Shown here one piece after another: positions 1 through 7,206 of a stretch of 64,000 bases of DNA (position 1 is its first letter; each line of letters begins with the position of its first letter). Source of the DNA: Micromonospora fulviviridis (lineage in GTDB: Bacteria; Actinomycetota; Actinomycetes; Mycobacteriales; Micromonosporaceae); the NCBI RefSeq assembly GCF_014648395.1, contig NZ_BMRA01000002.1:434001-498000 (forward strand), written 5' to 3'. Made by a program: the position numbers and the translations under genes. The notes below the pieces were generated by a model. The model was not told the origin of the DNA. It ran no database searches and saw only the letters and a program-made list of their open reading frames with translations.

Positions 1-1
1 G

Positions 2-316
2 TGGACCGACCTGCGGGCCCAACCGCCGGCCACCCCGGGGGGCGGGTTGAGCATCCTGGCCGGCGACTTCAACGCCACCCTCGACCACGCGCCACTGCGC
101 GACCTCATCGACACCGGCTACGTCGACGCCGCCGCCGCGGCCGGCGGCGGGCTCTCCGGCACCTGGGGCCCGTACGACGGCGACCCGATCCCGCCGGTCA
201 CCATCGACCACGTGCTGGTCGACCGGCGCATCGCGGTCCGCGCGGTCGACGTGTACGCCGTGCCGGGCAGCGACCACCGCGCCGTGCTGGCCGAGCTGCG
301 GCTGCCCGCCGGGTGA
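2..316 (+). CDS. Endonuclease/exonuclease/phosphatase family protein, C-terminal part
   Basis: The reading frame is open from base 2, so the gene begins outside the window and only about the last 104 residues are present. The visible part holds the conserved blocks of the EEP metal-dependent hydrolase fold: a GDFN motif (Asn and Asp at the active site), then a TIDHVLV segment and a terminal SDHRAVLAELRL segment that carries the catalytic Asp-His pair. These are diagnostic of the superfamily (DNase I-like nucleases, phosphatases, sphingomyelinase-like enzymes) but do not tell the substrate. The gene ends 7 bases before the stop of the convergent cimA gene. Family assignment is firm; specific function is unknown. 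Confidence 0.85.
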   Translation, partial: WTDLRAQPPATPGGGLSILAGDFNATLDHAPLRDLIDTGYVDAAAAAGGGLSGTWGPYDGDPIPPVTIDHVLVDRRIAVRAVDVYAVPGSDHRAVLAELRLPAG

Positions 317-323
317 GCCCGCC

Positions 324-1904
324 TCAGACCCGCGCCCGGTCCAGGCCGTAGGTGAGGGCGTCCACCAGGGCGTGCCAGCTGGCCTCGACCACGTTGGGGT
401 GGACGCCGACCGTGGTCCAGTCACGGCCGGCCCCGGCGGTCTCGACCAGCACCCGGGTCACCGCACCGGTGCCGTGGCTGCCCTCCAGGATGCGGACCTT
501 GTAGTCGGCCAGCTCGAACTCGCGCAGCTCCGGGTAGTGCCGGGCGAGCGCCACCCGCAGCGCCTCGTCGAGGGCGTTGACCGGGCCGTTCCCCTCGGCG
601 GTGGCGATGACGCGCTCGCCGCGTACCCGGATCTTGACGGTGGCCTCGGAGACCACCGCGCCGTCCTCGCGGTGCTCGACCAGCACCCGGTAGGACTCCA
701 GCGCGAACGGCCGGGCCGGCGCGGCGTCCGGCAGCTCGGAGCGGACCAGCAGCTCGAACGAGGCGTCGGCGGCCTCGAACGACCAGCCGCCGGCCTCCAA
801 CTCCTTGACCCGGTTGGTGACCCGGGACAGGGCGTCCGGATGGCCGGCCAGATCCAGGCCCAGCTCGCGGCTCTTGAGCTCGACGCTGGCCCGGCCGGCC
901 ATCTCGGTCACCAGGATCCGCATGTCGTTGCCCACCACCGAGGGATCCACGTGGTTGTAGAGCAACGGGTCGACCTTGATCGCGCTCGCGTGCAGCCCCG
1001 CCTTGTGGGCGAAGGCGGCGGCCCCGACGTAGGCCTGGTGGGTATCGGGGGCGATGTTGGCGATCTCGGCGATGGCGTGCGAGACCCGCACCATCTGTTC
1101 CAGGCAGCCCTCCGGTAGGACGGGCATGCCGAGCTTGAGCTGGAGGTTGGCCACGATCGCGAAGAGGTCGGCGTTGCCGGGGCGCTCGCCGTACCCGTTG
1201 GCGGTGCCCTGGACGTGCCGGACGCCGGCCTCGACCGCGGCGATCGTGTTGGCCACCGCGCAGGCGGTGTCGTTCTGGGCGTGCATGCCGAGCCGTTCCG
1301 GGGCGATCCCGGTGCGCGCGGTGAGGTCGGTGATCGCGGCGGTGACCTGCGAGGGCAGCATCCCGCCGTTGGTGTCGCAGAGGACGAACCGCTCGGCCCC
1401 GGCGGCGAGCGCCGTCTCAGCCACCGCGGCGGTGTACGCCGGGTCGTGCCGGTGGCCGTCGTAGAAGTGCTCGCCGTCGACGAAGACGCGCCGCCCCTGC
1501 GCCACCAGGTACGCGACCGTGTCGCGGATCATCGCCAGGTTCTCCTCGGCGGTGGTGCGCAGCGCCCGCTCGACGTGCCGCAGGTCCGCCTTGGCGACCA
1601 GCGCCACGGCCGGGGTGCCGGCGTCCAGCAGCCCGCGCACCTGCGGGTCGTCCTCGACCGCGACGCCGGCCTTGCGGGTGGCGCCGAAGGCGACCAGGAT
1701 CGCGTGCCGCAGCTCCAGCTCGGTGCGGGCCCTGCGGAAGAACTCGGTGTCCTTCGGCACCGCGCCCGGCCAGCCGCCCTCGATGAAGCCGACCCCGAGG
1801 TCGTCGAGGAGGCGGGCCACCGCCAGCTTGTCGACCACCGAGTAGCTGAGCCCCTCGCGCTGGGCGCCGTCGCGCAGCGTCGTGTCGTACACCTGGAAGG
1901 TCAT
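324..1904 (-). CDS. cimA: Citramalate synthase
   Basis: A 526-residue protein of the HMGL-like/LeuA superfamily. Near the N-terminus is the DTTLRDGAQ signature (Arg11 and Asp12 are the expected catalytic and metal-binding residues), followed by a GGWPGA-PKD segment typical of the CimA branch rather than LeuA. The His metal ligands lie in GMHAQND. The C-terminal third is a LeuA-type allosteric dimer domain. CimA condenses pyruvate and acetyl-CoA to (R)-citramalate, the first step of the threonine-independent route to 2-oxobutyrate and isoleucine. Upstream lies a leader peptide and terminator that look like an attenuator, which fits feedback by branched-chain amino acids. A purine-rich GAGAAGAGGAC precedes the ATG. 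Confidence 0.93.
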   Translation of the reverse strand: MTFQVYDTTLRDGAQREGLSYSVVDKLAVARLLDDLGVGFIEGGWPGAVPKDTEFFRRARTELELRHAILVAFGATRKAGVAVEDDPQVRGLLDAGTPAVALVAKADLRHVERALRTTAEENLAMIRDTVAYLVAQGRRVFVDGEHFYDGHRHDPAYTAAVAETALAAGAERFVLCDTNGGMLPSQVTAAITDLTARTGIAPERLGMHAQNDTACAVANTIAAVEAGVRHVQGTANGYGERPGNADLFAIVANLQLKLGMPVLPEGCLEQMVRVSHAIAEIANIAPDTHQAYVGAAAFAHKAGLHASAIKVDPLLYNHVDPSVVGNDMRILVTEMAGRASVELKSRELGLDLAGHPDALSRVTNRVKELEAGGWSFEAADASFELLVRSELPDAAPARPFALESYRVLVEHREDGAVVSEATVKIRVRGERVIATAEGNGPVNALDEALRVALARHYPELREFELADYKVRILEGSHGTGAVTRVLVETAGAGRDWTTVGVHPNVVEASWHALVDALTYGLDRARV

Positions 1905-1937
1905 GGGAGTCCTCTTCTCGAACCTGCGGGGAGCAAC

Positions 1938-1967
1938 AAAAAGACCCCCCGCGGATGCGGGAGGTCT
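1938..1967 (-). terminator. cimA attenuator terminator
   Basis: Read on the minus strand, an 11-bp stem (AGACCTCCCGC paired with GCGGGGGGTCT, one G-U pair) with a 4-base loop runs straight into TTTTT and then GTTG. It lies about 30 bases upstream of the cimA ATG and downstream of a branched-chain-rich leader peptide, so it is placed to stop transcription before cimA. Between leader stop and terminator are GCGCGC blocks that can pair with each other as an alternative structure. A nearly identical layout, including the same TTTTTGTTG tail, precedes ilvB. Confidence 0.8.
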
Positions 1968-1997
1968 GCGCGCTCGGCGAGGGGGTGGGCCGGCGCG

Positions 1998-2030
1998 CTA
2001 GCTGCCAATAATCAGGACGGAGCTGGTCAC
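1998..2030 (-). CDS. cimA leader peptide (MTSSVLIIGS)
   Basis: A 10-codon open frame, GTG start to TAG stop, with four consecutive regulatory codons Val-Leu-Ile-Ile at positions 5-8. It ends about 30 bases before the attenuator stem. There is no ribosome binding site. A CAGAGT box sits exactly 7 bases upstream of the GTG, the spacing expected for a leaderless start. Ribosome stalling on the Val/Leu/Ile codons when charged tRNAs are scarce would let transcription read through into cimA. The coding potential and position are seen; the mechanism is inferred from known leader-peptide attenuation. Confidence 0.72.
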   Translation of the reverse strand: MTSSVLIIGS

Positions 2031-2172
2031 GGTTCGTACTCTGCCACCCCGCCCCTGTTTTGGGAGGCAAAATCCACATCGCGGGACGGACCCGTGATCG
2101 ACTTAACACGGCACCCGCCCGGCGTCCGGGGGGAACCGGGCCGCGGGAAACATCTGGAACAGATCCAGTTAC

Positions 2173-2196
2173 CGGCCCGGCGTCGTTGCCGGGCCG
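2173..2196 (+). promoter_or_regulatory. Hairpin just upstream of the ahpC ribosome binding site
   Basis: A perfect 9-bp inverted repeat (CGGCCCGGC and GCCGGGCCG around a 6-base loop) ends five bases before the AAGGAGG ribosome binding site of ahpC. It could shape translation or stabilise the mRNA 5' end. No OxyR-type or Fur-type site could be recognised in the 180 bases between cimA and ahpC. Confidence 0.4.
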
Positions 2197-2212
2197 CCGT
2201 CAAGGAGGACCC

Positions 2213-2773
2213 GTGCTCACTGTCGGTGACCGCTTCCCCGAGTACGAACTCACCGCCTGCGTCTCGCTCGACGCCGACAAGGCGTTCGAGACGATCAACC
2301 ACAAGACCTACGAGGGCAAGTGGCGCGTCGTCTTCTTCTGGCCGAAGGACTTCACCTTCATCTGCCCGACGGAGATCGCCGAGTTCGGCCGCCTCAACGG
2401 CGAGTTCGCCGACCGGGACGCCCAGGTCCTCGGCGTCTCCGTGGACAACGAGTTCGTCCACTACGCCTGGCGCAAGGACCACCCGGACCTGCGCGACCTG
2501 CCCTTCCCCATGCTCAGCGACATCAAGCGTGAGCTGACCGCCGACTGCGGCGTGCTCGGCGAGGACGGCGTCGCCCAGCGGGCCACCTTCATCGTCGACC
2601 CGGACAACGAGATCCAGTTCGCCATGGTGACCGCCGGCTCGGTCGGCCGGAACGTCTCCGAGGTGCTGCGGGTGCTCGACGCCCTCCAGACCGACGAGCT
2701 CTGCCCGTGCAACTGGAACAAGGGCGGCGCCACCCTGGACGCCAACGCGCTGCTCGCCGGCGCCGGGGCCTGA
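2213..2773 (+). CDS. ahpC: Alkyl hydroperoxide reductase subunit C (peroxiredoxin)
   Basis: A 186-residue 2-Cys peroxiredoxin. The peroxidatic cysteine is Cys51 in FICPTE, and the C-terminal resolving pair is Cys164 and Cys166 in ELCPCNW, the three-cysteine pattern of mycobacterial-type AhpC. It reduces hydrogen peroxide, organic peroxides and peroxynitrite in the cytoplasm. The GTG start is chosen because AAGGAGG lies 4 bases upstream; an earlier in-frame ATG would run through the upstream hairpin. The gene is followed after two bases by ahpD, its electron-donor partner, so the two are one transcript. No oxyR lies next to the pair. Confidence 0.96.
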   Translation: MLTVGDRFPEYELTACVSLDADKAFETINHKTYEGKWRVVFFWPKDFTFICPTEIAEFGRLNGEFADRDAQVLGVSVDNEFVHYAWRKDHPDLRDLPFPMLSDIKRELTADCGVLGEDGVAQRATFIVDPDNEIQFAMVTAGSVGRNVSEVLRVLDALQTDELCPCNWNKGGATLDANALLAGAGA

Positions 2774-2775
2774 CC

Positions 2776-3306
2776 ATGGGTCTGGACGCGGTCAAGGCGG
2801 CCCTGCCCGAGTACGCCAAGGACATCCGGCTCAACCTCGGCTCCACCATCACCACCTCGACGCTGAAGCCGGAGCAGGCCTGGGGCACCGCCCTGGCCTG
2901 CGCCGTGGCGGCCCGCAACCCGGTGGTGCTGCGGGAGATCGCCGCCGAGGCGGCCGGTCACCTGACGCCCGAGGCGGTCGAGGCGGCCAAGGGCGCGGCC
3001 ACCATCATGGCGATGAACAACGTCTACTACCGGGCCAAGCACCTCATCGGCGACGAGCAGTACGCCTCGCTGCCGGCCCGGCTGCGGATGCAGATCATCG
3101 CCCGGCCCGGGGTGGAGAAGGCCGACTTCGAACTCTGGAGCCTGGCCGTCTCGGCGATCACCGGCTGCGGCGTCTGCCTGGAGTCGCACGAGAAGACCCT
3201 GCGCGCCACCGGGTTCAGCCGCGACCAGGTGCACGAGGGGCTGCGCATCGCGGCAGTCGTGCACGCCGCCGCGGTGGCCCTGGACGCGGAGTCCGCGCTC
3301 GCCTGA
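2776..3306 (+). CDS. ahpD: Alkylhydroperoxidase AhpD
   Basis: A 176-residue AhpD-like (carboxymuconolactone decarboxylase fold) protein. The redox motif is Cys131-Gly-Val-Cys134 with His138 four residues later and Glu119 upstream. This arrangement matches the proton-relay residues known in mycobacterial AhpD. In that system AhpD passes electrons from lipoylated SucB and lipoamide dehydrogenase to oxidised AhpC, and has weak peroxidase activity itself. The start two bases after the ahpC stop, and matching length (about 175-177 residues in the family), make the operon and the partner role secure. Confidence 0.95.
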   Translation: MGLDAVKAALPEYAKDIRLNLGSTITTSTLKPEQAWGTALACAVAARNPVVLREIAAEAAGHLTPEAVEAAKGAATIMAMNNVYYRAKHLIGDEQYASLPARLRMQIIARPGVEKADFELWSLAVSAITGCGVCLESHEKTLRATGFSRDQVHEGLRIAAVVHAAAVALDAESALA

Positions 3307-3314
3307 ACCGGTCG

Positions 3315-3340
3315 GTGTATCGATCTCCGTATCCGGGTAG
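3315..3340 (+). promoter_or_regulatory. Candidate SigB/SigH-type stress promoter
   Basis: GTGTAT and GGGTAG are separated by 14 bases. This resembles the actinobacterial stress-sigma consensus of a GTTT-like -35 and a GGGTAY-like -10 at 14-16 bases. It lies about 55 bases upstream of the PRC-barrel gene, a family often under stress-sigma control. Match by eye only. Confidence 0.4.
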
Positions 3341-3394
3341 GAAGGGATCCGACAGGCACATCCCCCAAAAGTCGAGAAAGGGAGTGTTGACGCC

Positions 3395-3853
3395 ATGGAG
3401 CGGCTCGACCCTCGAACGACCCACGGGACGCCGGATCCGCTGACCCAGGGTGGTCAGGGCGCCTTCGCGGGCGGCACGCCCGCCGGGCGTTTCGATCCGT
3501 GGAGCTACCGGGACGACGCCGGGGTGACCGGCGTGGACCTGGTCGGCTACAAGGTGGAGGCGACGGACGGTGGTATCGGCAAGGTGGACCGGGCCAGCCA
3601 CGAGGTGAACTCCAGTTTCCTCGTGGTGGACACCGGGCCGTGGATCTTCGGCAAGAAGGTCATGCTGCCGGCCGGTACCGTCAACCACGTCGACCACGAC
3701 GAGCGGAAGGTCTACGTCGACCGGAGCAAGGACCAGATCAAGGCCGCGCCCGAGTACGACGAGACCACCGACACGGACCCGGCGTACCGGGACAAGCTCG
3801 GCGGCTACTACGACGACACCTACTCGTCGATCCCGCCGGGCACGGCCCGGTAA
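3395..3853 (+). CDS. PRC-barrel domain protein
   Basis: A 152-residue acidic, soluble protein with no signal peptide or membrane segment. After about 45 Gly/Pro/Asp-rich residues comes a PRC-barrel-like beta domain (about residues 46-110: DLVGYKVEATDGGIGKVD, then SFLVVDTGPWIFGKKVMLPAG). The C-terminus is rich in Tyr and Asp. PRC barrels occur in RimM and photosynthetic reaction centre subunit H; the stand-alone actinobacterial forms are small proteins of unclear function, often stress induced. A good ribosome binding site (AAAGGGAG) precedes the ATG, and a stress-type promoter and a strong terminator bracket the gene, so it is probably monocistronic. Confidence 0.8.
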   Translation: MERLDPRTTHGTPDPLTQGGQGAFAGGTPAGRFDPWSYRDDAGVTGVDLVGYKVEATDGGIGKVDRASHEVNSSFLVVDTGPWIFGKKVMLPAGTVNHVDHDERKVYVDRSKDQIKAAPEYDETTDTDPAYRDKLGGYYDDTYSSIPPGTAR

Positions 3854-3872
3854 CGGAGACACCTGCAACCAG

Positions 3873-3906
3873 CGGCCGGCGGGGCACATCGTGGCCCCGC
3901 CGGCCG
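3873..3906 (+). terminator. Strong hairpin after the PRC-barrel gene
   Basis: A perfect 13-bp GC-rich stem (CGGCCGGCGGGGC and GCCCCGCCGGCCG) with an 8-base loop, 20 bases after the PRC gene stop. It lacks a long T-run, as is usual in high-GC actinobacteria. It ends just before the promoter of the next gene, which argues against the early GTG at 3891 as that gene's start. Confidence 0.7.
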
Positions 3907-3920
3907 TTACCGTGTCAGGG

Positions 3921-4649
3921 GTGGACGCCCTGGAGACCCCCTTCCCCGCGCTGTTCAACTTCCGCGACGTCGGCGGCTACCGCAGCCAGGACGGGCGCAC
4001 CGTCCGGCACCGCCGGCTCTACCGCTCCGACTCGCTGCACCGGATCGACGAGACCGACCGGGCCGCGTTCACGGCGCTCGGCATCCGCACCGTCATCGAC
4101 CTGCGCCGTCCCACCGAGGTGGCGCGGGACGGCCGGGTGCCGGCCTACGACGGGCTCACCTACCGGCACATCCACCCCGAGCACCAGGACTGGGCCGAGC
4201 AGATGTACCAGCCTGGCAGCAGCCTGCCCCGCTACCTCGCCGACCGGTACGCCGACCTGGCCCGCACCGGCACGGCCGGCCTGGCCGAGGCGGTCGGCCT
4301 GATCGCCGACAGCGCCAACGCCCCGGTGGTGGTGCACTGCGTCGCCGGCAAGGACCGCACCGGCATCGTCTGCGGCCTCACCCTCGCCGCGCTCGGCGTG
4401 CCCGACGAGGACATCGCCGCCGACTACGCGCTCAGCACCGCCGCGTCCGAGCGGTTCAGCGCCTGGGTCCGGGCCACCGTGCCGGACGCCGAGGAGCCGC
4501 CGCCGCCGTTCCTCGCCTCGCCCGCCGAGGCGATGATGCTCTTCCTCACCGAGCTGCGCGAGGGCTACGGCTCGGCGGAGGGCTACCTCCGCCACGCCGG
4601 CGTGACCGACGCCCAGCTCAGCGCTCTCCGCGCCCACCTCCTCGACTGA
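3921..4649 (+). CDS. Tyrosine-protein phosphatase, Y_phosphatase3 type
   Basis: A 242-residue cytoplasmic phosphatase. The signature HCVAGKDRTG contains the nucleophile Cys140 and phosphate-binding Arg146. The N-terminus carries the family block FRDVGGY and the LYRSDSLH segment, and a C-terminal helical lid follows. This is the PtpB-like family with the HCxxGKDRTG loop, whose members act on phosphotyrosine and in some cases phosphoinositides. The start is placed at GTG 3921 because TACCGT lies 7 bases upstream, the leaderless spacing seen across the window. GTG 3912 is the alternative. No kinase gene is nearby. Confidence 0.85.
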   Translation: MDALETPFPALFNFRDVGGYRSQDGRTVRHRRLYRSDSLHRIDETDRAAFTALGIRTVIDLRRPTEVARDGRVPAYDGLTYRHIHPEHQDWAEQMYQPGSSLPRYLADRYADLARTGTAGLAEAVGLIADSANAPVVVHCVAGKDRTGIVCGLTLAALGVPDEDIAADYALSTAASERFSAWVRATVPDAEEPPPPFLASPAEAMMLFLTELREGYGSAEGYLRHAGVTDAQLSALRAHLLD

Positions 4650-4963
4650 CGCCGCCTCGCCCGCCCGCGAGCAGGCCACCGTGGACCTGCTGGCCACCGA
4701 ACCGGAGCGACCCCGCGGGGTCAGAGGCGGTCGGCGCAGCCCCTAGTGCTCTGACCGGGAACGTTTACCGGGTTGGCGGCGGCGGGGCCGGAACCGGTTG
4801 GATGAGACGGACATCCGACGGGTTCGGGGGCGTGGTGGCGGAGCTGGTCAAGATCAGGAGGAGTTTCAGGACGGCTTCGGCGCCGGCGCTCCGCTCGGCT
4901 GTCGACGCGTTCGTCCGACAAATTCGCTACCCGGCGGCCGGAGCGCAGTGATACACAACCGAG
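4650..4963. other. Intergenic stretch, possible insertion-sequence end
   Basis: No convincing coding frame was found. At about 4744 begins TAGTGCTCTGACC, with the TA that IS630/Tc1-type elements use as target. This could be one end of a lost element of the kind whose transposase fragment lies at 5739-5964, but the matching inverted end was not found. The remainder shows no recognisable signals apart from a weak TACACA-type box before the next gene. Confidence 0.25.
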
Positions 4964-5737
4964 GTGCAAAACACATTGGAGTTCCCCGAGGTCCTGCGGC
5001 TGATCGAAGACCGCTCGGCCGCGTTCCGCGCCGCGATCGCGTCCGCCCCCGACCTTGACGTCCAGGTCCCGACCTGCCCGGACTGGACGCTGCGCGAACT
5101 GGCGCAGCACCTCGGCGACGGCCGCCGCCGCCAGGCCGCCATCGTCGCGGCGGGCCCGGGCGCTGAGCCCCCGGCGAGGACGGACCCGAAGGGCGCCCCG
5201 ACCGCGCCCCGCGACCGCGAAGCCCTGGACGCCTGGCTCGCCGAGTCGACCGAGCTCATGCTCGACGCGATGCGCGAGGCCGGCCCGGACCGCGGCTGCT
5301 GGACCTGGTGGGGCCGCTCGCAGGCCCCGGAGACCAGCGGAGCCGTGGCCCGGCACCAGATCCAGGAGATCGCCGTCCACACCTACGACGTCCAGCTCAC
5401 CCTGGGGGCCGCACAGCCGCTGCCGACGGACGTCGCGGTCGAGGGCGTCGACGAGTTCCTGACGACCGTCGCGGCGACGACCGTCCCCTGGCCGTTCAAG
5501 CCGGCGACCATCGACCTGCACACGACGGAGGGCCGCTCCTGGCGCCTGACCCTCAACGCCGACGGCGTCCGCTGCGACGACCTCGCCGCCGACGCGGAGC
5601 CGGGCGACATGGCGATGCGAGGCGCAGCGAGCGAACTGGTCCTCTACTTCTACGAGCGCGTCCCGCTCGACAGCCTGGAGAACACCGGCGACACCGAGCC
5701 GATGGAGCAGCTCGCAGACTGGGACCCGAACGCGTAA
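4964..5737 (+). CDS. Maleylpyruvate isomerase-family (DinB-like) protein
   Basis: A 257-residue protein. The N-terminal half is the mycothiol-dependent MDMPI_N/DinB-like four-helix domain (VPTCPDWTLRELAQHLGD is the typical first-His region), and the C-terminal half resembles the MDMPI C-terminal domain, with HQIQEIAVHTYDVQLTLG as the second His-containing helix. Family members use mycothiol, or are uncharacterised metal-binding thiol-dependent enzymes; substrate cannot be told here. GTG 4964 is the only sensible start and lacks a clear ribosome binding site. The stop codon abuts a broken IS630 transposase on the opposite strand. Confidence 0.82.
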   Translation: MQNTLEFPEVLRLIEDRSAAFRAAIASAPDLDVQVPTCPDWTLRELAQHLGDGRRRQAAIVAAGPGAEPPARTDPKGAPTAPRDREALDAWLAESTELMLDAMREAGPDRGCWTWWGRSQAPETSGAVARHQIQEIAVHTYDVQLTLGAAQPLPTDVAVEGVDEFLTTVAATTVPWPFKPATIDLHTTEGRSWRLTLNADGVRCDDLAADAEPGDMAMRGAASELVLYFYERVPLDSLENTGDTEPMEQLADWDPNA

Positions 5738-5738
5738 A

Positions 5739-5964
5739 TGGTGGCCGTCTGGACGACGAAGTCCTCGTCGTCAGGGCTGAGCAGGCGGGGACGGCCTCCC
5801 GCCCACCGAGGGTCCAGGCAGGCCGGGCCGATCTGGTTGAACCGGTGGATCACGTCCCGCACCGTGTCCTCGTCGGCCTGCACCAACTGGGCGATCACTG
5901 GAACTCGGTTGCCGCCGTAGCGCCGGCCGCGCACACGTTCCCGCGCTCGTGGCTGGAGTAGAGC
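5739..5964 (-). pseudogene. IS630-family transposase fragment
   Basis: On the minus strand the frame encodes the N-terminal DNA-binding part of an IS630 transposase: GNRVPVIAQLV, then DEDTVRDVIHRFNQIG and DPRWAGGRPRLLS, ending at DEDFVVQTAT. These blocks belong to the helix-turn-helix and linker that precede the DDE domain. The start region and the whole catalytic domain are missing. The frame breaks off exactly at the 3' end of the neighbouring isomerase-family gene, so the remnant marks an old insertion or deletion junction. Confidence 0.8.
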
Positions 5965-5980
5965 CCGTCACATCGCGTCA

Positions 5981-6007
5981 TGTCACGTCTCGACGATCCG
6001 CGGTGTC
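5981..6007 (+). promoter_or_regulatory. Candidate ECF41-type promoter
   Basis: TGTCACG, 16 bases, then TGTC. ECF41 sigma factors are known to recognise TGTCACA at -35 and CGTC at -10 upstream of the oxidoreductase-type gene paired with them. The match here is one base off in each element with the right spacing, and it lies 8 bases before the start codon of the paired oxidoreductase. The site is in sequence; its use is inferred. Confidence 0.6.
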
Positions 6008-6015
6008 TTGGGGGC

Positions 6016-7206
6016 ATGACCGAACACAACACACGCCACAAGGTCGTGGTCATCGGTGGCGGCTACGCCGGAACGCTCGCGGCCAACCGTCTGCGGATGC
6101 GCGACGACGTCGACATCATGCTGGTCAATCCCCGCCCGGAGTTCGTGGAACGCATCCGGCTGCACCAGTTCGTTGCGCGTACCGGCGAGGCCACGATCGA
6201 CTACGGCACGCTGCTCGGCGCGGGCATCCAACTGGTCGTCGACAGCGCCACGTGCATCGACACCGCCGGCCGTACCGTGCGGCTGGCGTCGGGCCGCGCC
6301 CTGGACTACGACTACGTCATCTACGCGGTCGGCAGCACCGCAGCGATACCGTCATCGGTGCCCGGCGCGGCCGAACACGCTCTGCCCATCGCCGAATTCG
6401 AGTCCGCGCGGCGGCTGCGCGCAAGGCTGGAGGAGCTGCCCCTCGATGCTCCGATCACCGTGGTCGGTGGCGGATTGACCGGCATCGAGACGGCTGCCGA
6501 ACTGGCCGAACAAGGACGCACGGTCACGCTGGTGTGTGGGCGCTCCCTGGCGCCCTACCTGAGCGCGTCGGGGCGCCGATACGTCGCCAGGTGGCTGACC
6601 CGGCACGGTGTCGCCGTGCTCGAGGTCGGCATGGTGACCGAGGTCCGGCCGGATGCGGTCCTCCTTGCCGACGGTGCGGTGCGCGCGAGCGCACTGACCA
6701 TCTGGACGGCCGGTTTCGGTGTGCCTGACCTGGCGGCGGCGAGCGGGCTGCGCACCGACGCGCTTGGTCGGCTGCTCACCGACGAGACACTCACCAGCGT
6801 CGACGACGGCCGCATCGTCGCGGCCGGCGACGCCGCCGCACCGTCGGGCCAGCCGCTGCGGATGAGCGGCTACGCCGCCGGGCCGCTGGGGGCACAGGCC
6901 GCCGACACAGTGCTGAGCCACATTGCGGGGACCGAGCCGGCGGTGATCGACCTGGCCTTCACGGGAGCGTGCGTCAGCCTCGGCCGGCGCGCCGGCATCC
7001 GACAGGTCGCCCGCAAGGACGACACCCCGGTGAACGTCTACATCGGCGGCCGCATGGGCGCGGCGATCAAGGAGGTCACCTGCAAGTTCGTGGTTGCGAA
7101 GAGGATCCGCCGTGAGGCCCGTAAGCCGGGTTCCATGGGCTGGCCCACCGGCGGCCCGCGTCCCGAGCAGCCGACCACCGCTGCGCGGGCGGTCACCGCC
7201 CCGTGA
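6016..7206 (+). CDS. FAD-dependent pyridine nucleotide-disulfide oxidoreductase (ECF41 partner)
   Basis: A 396-residue flavoprotein. The FAD-binding GGGYAG motif lies at the N-terminus (VVVIGGGYAGTLAAN), the NAD(P)H-binding GGGLTGIE motif lies mid-protein, and a GDAAAPSG motif that contacts FAD follows. The layout is that of NDH-2/ferredoxin reductase-like enzymes without a redox-active disulfide. Substrate is unknown. ATG 6016 is chosen over the ATG at 5980, which would overlap the promoter. The stop overlaps the GTG of the downstream sigma gene, so both are co-translated. ECF41 sigma genes are typically linked to a carboxymuconolactone decarboxylase, oxidoreductase or epimerase, and this is that partner. 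Confidence 0.88.
   Translation: MTEHNTRHKVVVIGGGYAGTLAANRLRMRDDVDIMLVNPRPEFVERIRLHQFVARTGEATIDYGTLLGAGIQLVVDSATCIDTAGRTVRLASGRALDYDYVIYAVGSTAAIPSSVPGAAEHALPIAEFESARRLRARLEELPLDAPITVVGGGLTGIETAAELAEQGRTVTLVCGRSLAPYLSASGRRYVARWLTRHGVAVLEVGMVTEVRPDAVLLADGAVRASALTIWTAGFGVPDLAAASGLRTDALGRLLTDETLTSVDDGRIVAAGDAAAPSGQPLRMSGYAAGPLGAQAADTVLSHIAGTEPAVIDLAFTGACVSLGRRAGIRQVARKDDTPVNVYIGGRMGAAIKEVTCKFVVAKRIRREARKPGSMGWPTGGPRPEQPTTAARAVTAP

Noticed and set aside
1905..2212. T-box or other riboswitch before cimA
   Set aside because: No T-box sequence or specifier loop could be seen. The leader peptide and simple terminator explain the region better.
3891..3920. Earlier start of the tyrosine phosphatase at 3891 or 3912
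   Set aside because: 3891 is inside the terminator hairpin of the previous gene. GTG 3921 has the TACCGT box at 7 bases and leaves the family N-terminus intact.
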